A stretch of DNA of 64,000 nt. Source: Dolomedes plantarius (Eukaryota > Arthropoda > Arachnida > Araneae > Dolomedidae). The notes below the pieces were generated by a model. It saw only the letters and a list, made by a program, of their open reading frames with translations. It was not told the DNA's origin and searched no databases. Position 1 is the first letter of the stretch. Every line of letters begins with the position of its first letter. The position numbers and the translations under genes are program-made. Positions 54,051 through 64,000 of the stretch are shown piece after piece. The stretch lies in the NCBI GenBank assembly GCA_907164885.2, contig OU015499.1, forward strand, positions 149,425,149 to 149,489,148, read 5' to 3'.

Positions 54051-54215
54051 TTATTTGATTTCCCCGCTGAAACTGCAGTTTGTCGTGGATCTTTCCTTAA
54101 CTTCTTCTACGATATTCAATCTGAAATCTGCGAGAGGTCCGTTTACTGTGGCTGTGGAGGCAACGAAAACAATCTTGAAATTCTCTGGGAAAACTGGTGC
54201 ACCTGTGGTGAGCAT
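54051..54215 (-). CDS. Unrecognised 54-codon open frame, possible terminal exon
   Basis: Reads MLTTGAPVFPENFKIVFVAS and continues TATVNGPLADFRLNIVEE, ending GEIK-stop. The composition looks protein-like (alternating hydrophobics, no low complexity) and an AG acceptor (TTTACACAG) lies just upstream. I do not recognise the family. It could be the last exon of a host or element gene, or chance. Confidence 0.25.
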   Translation of the reverse strand: MLTTGAPVFPENFKIVFVASTATVNGPLADFRLNIVEEVKERSTTNCSFSGEIK

Positions 54216-54236
54216 CCCCCCTGTGTAAACTCATAC

Positions 54237-54644
54237 ATGCATACGGCGTCCAGCCCGCAGTACGGTCTCCGCCACGTCCGCGGAGATAGCGATCTCGACG
54301 TACTACATCATTCCTCTGAAGACTTCATGGAAGTCCTTCTTGCTTTTCTTTTTAGTCCAAGACAACTACGCTACGAAATGCATCCCATAAGCGACACGGG
54401 GCGCAGGTTTGAGGTGATCGTGAAAGCGATGACGTCGTCGAAGTATGATTCTGGTATTGGGCAATTTGCTTTCCATGTTGAAGAGGAACTCGTCCGCAAA
54501 ACAGCGGCGAGAGGAAGATGGCTGCGGCAGTCTTCGATTGGAGGAAGGATCAATACTAGCACAAAAGAGAGGGACTTGACAGCGATAGCTCCATCAGCCA
54601 GGTGCGCAGGATATCGTCCGAATGAGCCAGATAACAAGGGGTAG
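54237..54644 (+). CDS. Doubtful 135-codon frame in GC-richer DNA
   Basis: MHTASSPQYGLRHVRGDSDL and so on. The interval 54240-54700 is less AT-rich than its surroundings, and frames are open on both strands, so composition rather than coding may explain this. No motif recognised. It may be the leader region of the retroelement whose LTR lies at 54879-55077. Confidence 0.12.
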   Translation: MHTASSPQYGLRHVRGDSDLDVLHHSSEDFMEVLLAFLFSPRQLRYEMHPISDTGRRFEVIVKAMTSSKYDSGIGQFAFHVEEELVRKTAARGRWLRQSSIGGRINTSTKERDLTAIAPSARCAGYRPNEPDNKG

Positions 54645-54878
54645 TTTTGGGGGGAGTGCAGAAGCGACCCCGCAACAGATGTCACAGTAATAAGAGGAAA
54701 TTAAAATCTCGTTTCCAACCATACGGCTGCGAACAAAACGGACAGATTCTCATCAAATGGGAGGAAGTGGGGTAGCCAAGTAACCACCCGAAAAGATAAA
54801 AGGAAAGAAGAGAAAGATTGAATGACCGACCCTCACGAGCAAGGAGGTGTAACTTCGCGAACCGAAAGGGGTGTTATA

Positions 54879-55077
54879 TGTCGGAAATATTTCTTTAGAC
54901 CAACGAGTAAAAACGACTTGATTTCCTTTAAAACACTTTAATGGACGAACGCACACAACACCACACAGCAACTGACATTCTGAAGAGCTCACTAACTAAC
55001 TAAAAGTTACAGTTACATTATATGCTTCCGGCGCGCGTTAGAAGCGCCGTCTAGTGAGGAGGTAGGATGACGCAACA
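54879..55077 (-). repeat. Probable short LTR (199 bp, minus strand)
   Basis: Minus strand starts TGTTGCGTCATCC and ends ATTTCCGACA (TGT...ACA). It has TATAATG (plus ~55016-55022) and an ATTAAA polyadenylation-type signal further on, in LTR order. It abuts the end of the LINE fragment at 55078. No second copy, PBS match or target duplication was found, so the call is tentative. Confidence 0.4.
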
Positions 55078-55079
55078 AG

Positions 55080-55825
55080 GGGCATACGATTAAAGGTCCC
55101 AATAACGAAGAAGGGGTGAAATCCGAGAGATCTTAGATCCCCAACAACAGCTATCTCTTTCCCCTGTTTTTGGAGGGGCGGGAAAAGCATTATCCGTGAG
55201 GTAAAGCAGGAACATTGGTCGCTTAGCCGATGATATGATACTGGGTCGTACGCCGGTAGCGAATGAAGTATAGGGTTCCCAATAGAATTAATGCCTCTAT
55301 GAAACTTCCAAGCAGGTTTCTTAATTTCGGAAAGAAAGAGCCTAATCTTGAGGTCATTATGAAGGGTGCATAAGTTACTTATCATTGCGCAGAGGCGTAA
55401 TCGGGTAGGATTCTGTTTTGAGTTACTTGCAATTGCTTGAGATGAGTGATTGCAATAGTGCCCCAAACAATAGACACGTAACTCATAACCGGTGTATCGA
55501 AGGCTTTGTAAAGACGCAGCTTGGTTTTTATTCACAGGCGACTTTTCCATGTCAATAGATAACTAAGGAAACCCTGTGCAGCCTTAGATTTTCGAACCAG
55601 GTCATCCATCTGTAGGTACCAGGTTAGTTTGGAGTCTAGGATCACACCTAGGTACTTGTAAGAGTCAGCCCAGGGAATCCGCTCTTGATCAAGAAGGAAG
55701 TTATCTGCTGGGATAGAACTACCCGTGAAATATACGGTGACACATTTGTCAGTGTTCAATTTAATTCTCCATGTAAAAAGCCATTCATGATACGCATTTA
55801 ATTAATTTTGGAGTCTCTGTAACAC
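55080..55825 (-). pseudogene. Jockey-type LINE RT C-terminal fragment
   Basis: Minus strand: WRIKLNTDKCVTVYFTGSSI, IPWADSYKYLGVILDSKLTW, then after frameshifts near 55555 VMSYVSIVWGTIAITHLKQL and SAMISNLCTLHNDLKIRLFL (YLGV.LDSKLTW is characteristic of Jockey-clade RTs). It is 5'-truncated near 55825 and lacks FADD. It is a different element from the one at 25 kb. Confidence 0.75.
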
Positions 55826-55919
55826 AATGTGATGGTACCCGTGAGTTTCCGAGATTTTTATAGTCCCGAGAAAAACGAGGCGCCACAGTCACCGCCACAA
55901 TCCGCGAAGCTACCGATCT

Positions 55920-56000
55920 TACCATATGACGTCATATCGACACATGACGTCTAGGACTTCATGAAACTCTTTCCTAAAACTTTTTTAAGTCCTAGACAAC
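55920..56000. repeat. CRE-like palindrome and 11-bp inverted repeat
   Basis: ATATGACGTCATAT holds a perfect TGACGTCA at about 55925, and a TGACGTC follows. GTCTAGGACTT (about 55948) and AAGTCCTAGAC (about 55988) are exact inverse complements 29 bases apart. These may be promoter sites of the small zinc-finger fragment downstream or element ends. Confidence 0.5.
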
Positions 56001-56150
56001 TATGATCTGCCAAATGACTAGCGCTTGAAGGGTGGCGCCATCTATTCGCTATTCTACGATTCACTTGCCTGTTACAAGTTGTTCGCTTCTCTTTTGTGTA
56101 TCAAGTTAGGTTCGCTTTTCTTGTCTGTTTCAATTTAGTTCTGTGACAAT

Positions 56151-56425
56151 ATGTCTGAAGTTCTTTCAACAAAACGGCACTTATCAGGGCCAAACAATTT
56201 TTCTGAAATTGTTTTAAAAAATACGGCGCAACAACTCTTCTGAAATTGTTTGTAACAAATGTGATATAAAATTCATTCAATTGAAGAGTTTATTCTGTCA
56301 CAACCGAAAATTTCATGATGAAGAAATGGCCACGACAGGTAATCAACTGTGTGGAATGTGTAACCAAAAGTGATCATAACACAAGAAATAAAAATTTTGA
56401 ATACAGAAAGAAGCGCTAGTTGCCA
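56151..56425 (+). pseudogene. Small C2H2 zinc-finger protein scrap
   Basis: ATG near 56151 gives MSEVLSTKRHLSGPNNFSEI and stops near 56240. In another frame CNKCDIKFIQLKSLFCHNRK-FH is a C2H2 finger, followed by NQLCGMCNQK, the start of another. CTTCTGAAATTGTTT is duplicated about 43 bases apart across the break, so a small tandem duplication may have caused the shift. Confidence 0.5.
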
Positions 56426-56777
56426 AATGCATGCCCAAAACGAAAATGGGGATGCAGATATCAAGTGACTCGTGAAAGCGATGATGTCATGGTCCTCGCG
56501 GCTCTAACTTGTGTACTATGTCAAGCGCAGGACTTTGTCTTGGTAACAGTTAACAGTGATTAATCACAGTTAACTGATCTTTCATTATTTGTTGATTCAA
56601 TGGCAACGGTATCTCTTAAGTGTATTGTTTATATGTTGTTTATTGCATTCAAAACTCCATAATCATAGAAATTAAATGTTAAAATTGGTTCGTTTGGCGA
56701 TAGACTTTCGTAGCTTTTCGGATCGATTACAGAATAAAATAACACTATAGATGATACTTAAAGCAAGGAGGAAAAGT

Positions 56778-57884
56778 AAACAGCTCTTCAAGTAAGTTTA
56801 ATTTACAGGTATCTTTTTTGTATTGTATGACAGACAGCTTTGTTAAGATGTTGAAAATGATATAGGGGGAAGTGGGGTAAGAGAGGACGCAAAATCATAT
56901 AGTTCCACTTTGAATCTAAATGCCTTTTTAACAAGTTGCTGTATTTTAATGAAAGTTTGCATACATACGTTTGGTTATGTTCTACATCCATAGTATTATT
57001 TTTTAAAATATCTATTCACAACTTTTTTTGCCATAAATATTAATATATGCCGTATAAAGTTTTTGTCTTTTGCGTTATTACCTTTACCTCGCACTTCAGG
57101 CAAGTGAAAATGCTGGTCCTCGTAAATCATAGTTGCTTATGGCAAAATAAGTAATGCAAGGGAAAGAATTGATATTTCATGCTGAACTTATTTCTTTTAT
57201 TATTTATTTTTTTTACATTCTTTCGTTGTAGAGGTATTTGTTTCAAGTTAGCAGTGTCAGCAACATCCGAATATTAACAAAATAAGTATATTTGTATTAT
57301 TTGTTTTAGAGTAACAAATATATGTTAAAATTTCAAAAAAAAGTTTTCTTTCCTTTCCCTAGGCCCTACTGAATATTGTAGGACCAAAAAGACATGGATA
57401 AAATTAGTTCACCGCACCTTCTAGGTCTCGGCTCTTTCAGGAATAGTAATAAGTCATCATCTGGTAAAAAAGGCAACTCGGATACAGTGACTACAAAATT
57501 AGAAAATCAATATATTCGCACACAGATTGTAATGTCCACTCCACTCACATTTACTAACAGCTAGTCTAAACAAGTTTGTTTAAAACAATTCACTTCCTCA
57601 AACGTAGAATGAAAATACTAGTTTTAGTTGCATAATTAACTATTTTTAAATGTTAAGGAATTGAAAACAATTATCAGCTGTTAAAGAATTATGGCAAAAG
57701 GTGGTTGGTTATGAACTTTCTCCAGCTAGAAAACATATGTTGGGAAGAAAAAACTATGTAGCTGTTATAACACAGAGGTAGGTTTTTTCAGTATATGGAC
57801 TTGCCCCAACCTCCGTGTTCTCATTTTCCCTGACACAAAATTTTAATGGGGCAATTGAAAACCCTGCAGTACTAAAGTAATATT
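56778..57884. repeat. Long dispersed repeat, first part (copy 2), and spacer
   Basis: 56778-56870 repeats 32590-32680 (TTCAAGTAAGTTTAATTTAC; ATGTTGAAAATGATATA). The remainder is AT-rich with no gene. Just before it, 56547-56576 is a near-perfect 30-base palindrome (CAGTTAACAGTGATTAATCA...). Confidence 0.5.
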
Positions 57885-58124
57885 CGCCGGATGGATTGGC
57901 CATCCAGATCTCCAGACCTTAACCCTATAGAGCATGTCTGGGATGCTCTGGGGAGGGCAATTGCGACTCGCAACCCCCTTCTAAGAACCATCCAGGGACT
58001 GAAAACAGCATTGCTGAACGATTGGGACCAATTGCGACAGGAAATGATAAACTGCCTTATATGAAGTATGAAATCATGCTGTGAGACCTGTATATCTGTA
58101 AGAGGGGACCATACCCCCTATTAA
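57885..58124 (+). pseudogene. Tc1-like transposase C-terminus
   Basis: RRMDWPSRSPDLNPIEHVWD carries the third catalytic residue (Glu in NPIEHVW), followed by LLRTIQGLKTALLNDWDQLR, INCLI, a stop, and VRGDHTPY-stop. The final VRGDHTPY is the usual end of one Tc1 lineage. Only this end is present. Confidence 0.85.
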
Positions 58125-58567
58125 CCCATCTATTAATCTATTTTTTTGTTTATTCTGCAACTGCTGTTTCATAACTTCTGACTCGAACGAGTGTAACGCA
58201 CAATCATGCGTGTGTATTACAATTATTGAATGGTTATTTGTTTTGTATTGTATCAATGTATGTACATATCAAATTTCATTAAAATTGGTACAGTAGTTCT
58301 AGAGATAATTGACCAAGTCTGCAAATTCTCTTAATTTCTTACACCAGTATATATTTCTTTTTGTTTGCCGATATTTATTTTTAAATAAATATTGGCAAAC
58401 CCTACATTACATTGCGTTTTTTTTTACTCAGCACTATATACCTCCATTTAATTTTTATTCTGGAGGTGTATATCAAAACAATATATTCCAAATTTAAGAC
58501 TTTTATTTTTGAAAAAAATCTTAAAAACTAGAAAATAAACATGTAAATACTTCAAGTTAAAGATATA

Positions 58568-59945
58568 GAGTGGCTCCCAAAAGTGTTCGTACACTTATGA
58601 TTTTCAATGAAATAGTGGTTTATCCATTGATTAAAATGAATATTTCAGAATGGGTATTTAATAATAAGATCTATTATCTATTCTTAACAAAACTACATCA
58701 AATAGTTTGAAAACATAGTAAAACTTTATTTTTAAGTAACCAATAATCCAAAAGTAACCAAAACTTTATCTCACTAAAGTCATCGTACACTTGTAAAAAA
58801 TCTCTACATATTAGTAAACATTCTAATTTTTCGTTAAATTAATATTTAGTAGGATATCCTTTAGCATCCACAACAACTTTTAAACGTCTGGGAATAGATT
58901 GCTTTAGTTCTTTTGTAATTTTTGCAGCAATGTTTATCCATTCTTCCATCATCATTGTTATTAGTTCGCTTTTCGTATGAATGTCGTGTTTTCGTACTCG
59001 AACCTCCAGTTCTCTCCAAATATGATCTATTGTGTTTAAATTTGGTGATTGAGGTGGTATTTTCAAAACTTGTTTTAAAATACCAAATTTCCTAGTCCTG
59101 ATGCTGACATGCGCCCCCACAGAAGGATACCTCCACCGGCATGCTTAACTGTTCCTACTAAGTTCTTGGGATTAAGTTCCTCATTTTTTTCTTCTCCATA
59201 CAATTATACGCCCATCAGCACCAAAAATGTTCATTGGCAAATAAGACATTATTCCAATAGGTTTGGGGCTTATTTATCATTGATAGCGCGAAGGGAAGCC
59301 TAAACTTTCTGTTTTTCTCACTCACAAAAAAATTTCTATGGGCAGAACGGCCATGTAATCCAGCTGTTCTAAGAACTCGTAAAAAAATTTCAGGTGAAAT
59401 TGAAGTAGAAAATGTTTCATTGAATTCTGCAGAAATTTTTACAGCACTCAAACGTGAACTGCACTTTAGAATGGGATAAATTGAGTAATTTAGCAATATT
59501 CCGAACTGATTTACCACTACTATGATGAAAAATAATCAATTTTCGAATGTTGTTTGTTGTTTCTTTATGACTGCGAGCCATTTTTAAATAATAAATAGAA
59601 TATTACGGAGTAGGCAAACAAAAATTAAAGCCAAATGATATTTTAAATGCCACCACAATTCAAAAATAAAAATAAAACGCCAGACAATAATTTTAATTAT
59701 GAATTTATCCGAAAATATTTCAGTGTATGATGACTTTTGTGGGATGAAGTTTTTGTTACTTTTTGATTACTGGTTTCTTAAATATAAAGTTTTACTATGT
59801 TTTCAAAATATTTCATGTAGTTTTGTTAAGATTAGATTATAGATCTTATTATTAAATACCCATTCTGAAATATTCATTTTAATTAATGGATAGACCCCTA
59901 TTTCAATGAAATTCGTAAGTGTACGAACACTTTTGGGAGCCACTG
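58568..59945 (-). mobile_element. Tc1-like transposon with ~200-bp inverted repeats
   Basis: Left end (C→G)AGTGGCTCCCAAAAGTGTTC and right end read inward CAGTGGCTCCCAAAAGTGTT, with TA on both sides (58566-58567; 59946-59947). The repeats stay similar for about 200 bp (CCATTGATTAAAATGAATAT / TAGTAAAACTTTA). It sits inside the dispersed repeat, whose copy at 33.45 kb gives the uninterrupted site. Confidence 0.92.
58839..59580 (-). pseudogene. Tc1-like transposase, internally deleted
   Basis: Minus strand: N-terminal text near 59580 (MARSHKETTNN...), helix-turn-helix and linker, then [12 protein letters not shown] and [21 protein letters not shown]. The text jumps to [22 protein letters not shown] and ends GYPTKY-stop. 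The part carrying the second catalytic Asp (QDND-KH block) is missing. The third position reads Asp (NTIDHIW) where related proteins have Glu. Frame breaks also occur near 59120-59215. Confidence 0.8.
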
Positions 59946-60429
59946 TATAAAAATGCAAATATTGTGAAAAATTAAATGAAGTATTTAAAATTAAAAGTTT
60001 GTAGCAAGATAATTTCAGCATGTATATAAGAATGGAAAGAACAATGACAATATTATTACTAGTGATTTTTTAGAGCAAAAATTCAAATTTGAAATATTTA
60101 CAAAGTATAAAAATCAATTTATAAAATCTAAGGAAAAAATTTTAATTTTTTAGGAAAGGTTACAAAATTCACTAAAAACATAAATTGTGTTTCATCATTT
60201 GTAAAATTAGATTTTAAAAACCCTGACAAAGGCAAACTGATGTACTAGTTGCACTTAGACCTATAAACCAGATTTGAGTAACCAACGGTAAGTTCTCATC
60301 CTCCTGATGGTGTTCCATGAAAAGGTGGAAAATGAATATTTTATAAAAGGAATTCCAAATTTTATCATTTACTGAAAGTATAATTCGTTATCTGAAGCTA
60401 ATCTCGAATTTCATTGGCTGAAAACATCT
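59946..60429. repeat. Continuation of dispersed repeat
   Basis: 60000-60020 (AAAAGTTTGTAGCAAGATAATTTCAG) matches 33500-33526. The remainder has no recognised gene. Confidence 0.5.
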
Positions 60430-62480
60430 AAATGATCATTCTTAAAGTTCAATTACTTGAAACTGTAAAATAAAAAAGTGAGATTTGTAAGACATAATCT
60501 CTGACCTTTCATAATGTAAGAGTAGAGCTTAGCTGAATCAGGTTTGCAGCCTATTCGACCATAAAACTAAATAATAAAAATATTTATTATAAAGATTACA
60601 ACACAAGAGAACTGTTAGGGAACTTTTTATGATTGTATTTGAAATATTTTTTTTATGTTATGTGTTTCTCTGTTCATTCAGTGTTAAAATTTTTGATGAC
60701 AACATTCATGCTCATCTTTCATTGTAAATAAGATAACAGCAACAGCATTAAAAGCAATATGCTAAAATATGCATCATTTTAGGTGTATCATTAATTATAA
60801 TATGCTTGTTTTAAAGTCGCGATTAGTAATATATTATATATTAACAAATGTTTAATTTTCTCTGCACGGTGCATTCTAAAGATTTCTTCATTAGAAACAT
60901 TTCAAGATTTGCAAAAGCTGTATTAACTGATATTTAACACAGCTTTGTTATGAATTTAGATAAAAAATTCGCTATAAAAATACTTGGGTCAGTTTAAAAC
61001 TAGATTTTGTCTTCTTTAACCCCCCCCCCCCCTCTCCCCCAGGGGTAAAATATATTTAATGGATAACTTTTACCCAAAACATGAAAATATATGTTGTTGA
61101 GTTTTCATTTTGCATGAGGGAAAAATGCATAAACATTCTATAAAAGTTCTTTTATTGAAACTGCTTGAAAAAATTTTATGAATAGAAGTCTATCATTCAC
61201 CAGAAGATTTTTCTTCTCTTTACAGTCAGTATTTTCATAGCTTTGTATTTCATGTTGAAGTTTTTTACTCACTCTCTTTTGTTGACAGTTAGTTTCTTAT
61301 AACTTTGTTTTAAAAATAATTTATTGAAATCTGATAAATAGAAAAAAATTAAAGATTTTTTTGTGAATTCTACATTTTAAGATGTAAAAATTTGGAATTT
61401 TATAAATTGATGAAATTTTAATTTGTTTCTACATGCTCTATAGACAGTATTGAAAGGCTTTTAAGTCTCTTCTGCAATATTGTTTACCTCAGGTATAATT
61501 TAAGTAATTTTTATTTAGAAATGCTTCTTTATCCCAATTCTACAGTTACGTGGATATTTAGATGTATCCTTAATGCATTTGAAAAACTGTGATTTGTAGC
61601 TATTGTAGATTTTTGATAGGATTTCCATAACAGAAGGTTTTAATACTTCTATTTCTACGACCAGCTTATAGCTGTCTACATCTTCATCTTTCATAAACTT
61701 CATTTGGTCATAATTCTGATTCATTTTTATAACTGTCAAGGTAATTTGTAATACTGATGCTTGTTTTCAATGTTCATTCTGTGGAATCATCTGAAATAAA
61801 CTTGTCTAGCCTCTCTAGCTTTGAACGGTATTTGTTAAAAACAATGTACTACAAATATTTCTTTCCAGTTTCTTATTAGTTCATCTACATTCTCATAATT
61901 AAATATCCTTTTTCATTTGGTAAATGTGTTTCCCAAAACTCTGGAGTAACTTCTAAATAAGTCTGAAGCTCAGTGGCTCTGCACTAAAACTTCTTCAAAA
62001 CCAGATTGGCTATATTTAATCAGGCATTCTAGAAGGTTTCTAAATGATTACAGTATTTCCTTTCAAACATACTTTGAATTTTACTTTGTGTGGATCTCTG
62101 TACTAGCACAGGGCCAAATTGTGTCTAATAAGTCCAATCCGATTAAAGCCAGCCTTGCCTTTCTTAATTTATTCTTTATATATAGTCTATCTATTTATGC
62201 ATAATGTTCGTAAGGCTGTCTTATGATTATTCATAACATTTAATTCCATGCTAAATTGTGGTGAGTTTACTTTGACAGACATTTTAAAATTTTATAAAGA
62301 GAACACTGACTAGTAACCAAAATTTGTTGTCTTGATGTAGACCGGAAAATCTGCTGAGGGCAGAAATATTGTGGGTATTTGGTGTCTTTCACATTGTATG
62401 TTATCTCATTGAATCATCATTTGCTAAGTCAAGTTTCAGAAGATAATTAGGTGTATTAAACCCTTCAACCAGGGTCTATA
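60430..62480. repeat. Long dispersed repeat (copy C)
   Basis: Order of shared blocks: GAGCTTAGCTGAATCAGGTT (compare 35110), TTTTAGGTGTATCATTAATT (35740), then TTTTCTCTGCAC (33991/35920), then after a stretch of unshared sequence CCAATCCGATTAAAGCCAGC (34470) and GTAACCAAAATTTGTTGTCT (34640). The second half of the unit precedes the first half, so it crosses the same junction as units A-B. A 74-codon minus frame at 61515-61739 is not recognised. Confidence 0.65.
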
Positions 62481-62826
62481 AAAATCATGATTGTTTTTTA
62501 ATGTAAAAAATTGGATTTTGCTTTTTAAATTTTAATCATTTTTTTTAACTTTAATTTTATGTCTTTTAAACTATTATATATACCATAGATTTAAAATTAT
62601 ATTCTATACTACTATATAAGTAATGCATAAATAGGTAGTAAAGATTTTCAAATACAAACATTGCTGATCATTTCCAATGAGGTAATTTTTAATAATTTTT
62701 AAAAAAGGAAATAAAAGAGAAACAACCAATAACAAAATTATTTCAAACTAAAAATCAAAAAAGAGAATAATTAGTTATTTTTTGTTATCCACAATTTTCA
62801 AAATATTTAAAAATTAGTCAGTTTTA

Positions 62827-62960
62827 TTAAAGTTTTAAACTTAACACTAATTTAACTGTCTTTTCTACACCTAATTGGTTTTGCAATTTATTCTGTACCA
62901 GACCAAAAGTGAAAAACATCCTCTCTATCCTAGCAGTTGTTCCTTTTGCAATACATACAT
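62827..62960 (-). pseudogene. hAT transposase C-terminal scrap
   Basis: Minus strand: CIAKGTTARIERMFFTFGLV, then QNKLQNQLGVEKTVKLV, and a stop at 62827. The 'ERFFSTFGL-HSKLRNRLGVEKAGKLV' pattern is the dimerisation region of one hAT lineage. More degenerate text of the same protein may extend to about 63060. Confidence 0.7.
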
Positions 62961-63060
62961 CTGTTTTATATCAAACACTTTCTAATCGATTCAGTTCTTT
63001 AGGAGTGCTATTGATTTCCACCTCTGTAAGGTATTTAATGACTTTAAAGCTTTTTCATTA

Positions 63061-64000
63061 AACAAAGTTCCATTAAAAGCAGGAGAGCACACAATGAATT
63101 TTAGTAAAATGTTAAAATTTAACAAGGAGGTATCTCCATACTTTTCTTAAAGGTATGTGCCTACCTACAAATTACCGTCTTTGCGAAAAATTTTGAATAT
63201 TTTTTTGGTATTTTAAATCAAAGTTCAAACATTTTAGGATTCCAAAAATGCTTTACTTTTGGTTCAGCAAGAATTAGAAGCAAAGATCTAAATTGGAACT
63301 GAACATTTTGAAACTGAAAGTGACCTTTTAAAGTGCCACAGAAGTATAAACAATTCATTTAAACAGCTGGTTCTTTACTTTTAAACTTACCTAGAATTTT
63401 GTTACCAGTAATTATTAAAAAAGTGTTTGCATGGCGTGACTCAGAACAATGATAAATCATTTTACAATGTTTTGTAGAATTTTTTCCCTAAAGAAAATTT
63501 TGTTGAACAACAAGCATTGTTATTATGCACTTCTATTGCAGTGATACTATTTAATTCAGGTTTTATTATTCTTGTACCCATTTTTTAATTATTTAGAAAT
63601 AAAAATTGGCCAGAAATGTTGAAAACTACAAAGAAATTGACATGAAGCAAATAAGGAAATTGGGGTGAAATTTTACTGTCAACTACAAAAACATCCAGAA
63701 AAATACTAAAAGCTATGTGAAAATCAAAATTAATTTAAAATGATGCCAATGAAGGCTTGACCGAGAAATATGGTAAATTTTGAGGTAAAATTTATACATA
63801 ATTTTTTGTGCTACATTAAAATCTTTATTTGCGTTTTCTGGAAAACGGAATTTTTTCTTTTACGAAAAATCTCATTTCTTAAAAGGTTTTTAAGATATTG
63901 AAATAAAATTTTGTCACAAAATTCTACTCATCTATAGGTATGTTATGAAGCAAAATATAGCTTGTAAGTATGTATTCATTTTAAGAGCTATTTTTATTGA
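63061..64000. other. AT-rich DNA to window end
   Basis: Nothing supported as gene, RNA or element end. Confidence 0.6.

Noticed and set aside
54237..54685. Overlapping 135- and 104-codon frames on opposite strands as genes
   Set aside because: Both strands are open because the region is GC-richer; no motif or neighbouring gene supports either. Only a very low-confidence entry was kept for one.
54879..55077. Second LTR pairing with the 199-bp LTR-like unit
   Set aside because: No similar sequence was seen between 52.6 and 54.8 kb, so a full element could not be supported.

Overview
The window reads as AT-rich nuclear DNA of an arthropod, probably a chelicerate such as a spider. That is an inference from the mix of element types (BEL/Pao and Jockey-type retroelements, Tigger, Tc1, hAT, PIF/Harbinger and Helitron transposons, tRNA-derived repeats), the splice-like signals and the long (TA)n tracts. 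There is no bacterial gene organisation. Almost everything recognisable is a mobile element or its debris, often nested. Only one zinc-finger gene and a few weak exon or promoter candidates could belong to the host.

Layout. 1-5.6 kb: tRNA-like repeats, (TA)n tracts, an internally deleted Tigger with its TA target duplication, a probable solo LTR, and an OTU-protease fragment flanked by direct repeats. 6.0-12.6 kb: a complete BEL/Pao retrotransposon with two 393-bp LTRs that differ at one base and an uninterrupted 1771-codon gag-pol, but with Lys where the integrase catalytic Glu should be. 12.8-14.3 kb: a dead hAT-like (DUF4371-type) transposase. 15.6-21.7 kb: a hAT MITE, two full-length short Helitrons plus a third Helitron end, a PIF/Harbinger element with a MADF remnant and a perfect 20-bp hairpin, and a tRNA-type SINE. 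21.7-25.0 kb: a decayed second BEL copy, hit by a hAT MITE with an exact 8-bp target duplication. 25.0-32.4 kb: a Jockey-type LINE whose 3' UTR carries a 5-kb hAT-like element (exact 8-bp duplication) holding a 143-bp minisatellite, a Tc1 scrap and a THAP-like scrap.

32.6-39.2 kb and 56.8-62.5 kb: copies of a long, non-coding, dispersed repeat of unknown class. One copy carries a LINE insertion that itself carries a Tc1 element; another carries a second Tc1. 39.4-45.4 kb: the most host-like part, with a possible terminal exon and 3' UTR, a fragment of a widespread arthropod element protein, and a C2H2 gene with 12 intact fingers and a frameshifted tail. 45.4-47.7 kb: a reverse-strand Tigger transposon. 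48.6-52.65 kb: a 4.1-kb hAT element with exact 8-bp duplication, containing further nested repeats. 53.4-56.4 kb: LINE scraps, an orphan heat-shock-type promoter on the minus strand, a short LTR and a zinc-finger scrap. 62.5-64 kb: a hAT C-terminal scrap and plain AT-rich sequence.

Nothing here works as a pathway. The interest lies in the exact insertion histories, the active-site changes in an otherwise young retrotransposon, the orphan promoter and several unusually perfect inverted repeats.
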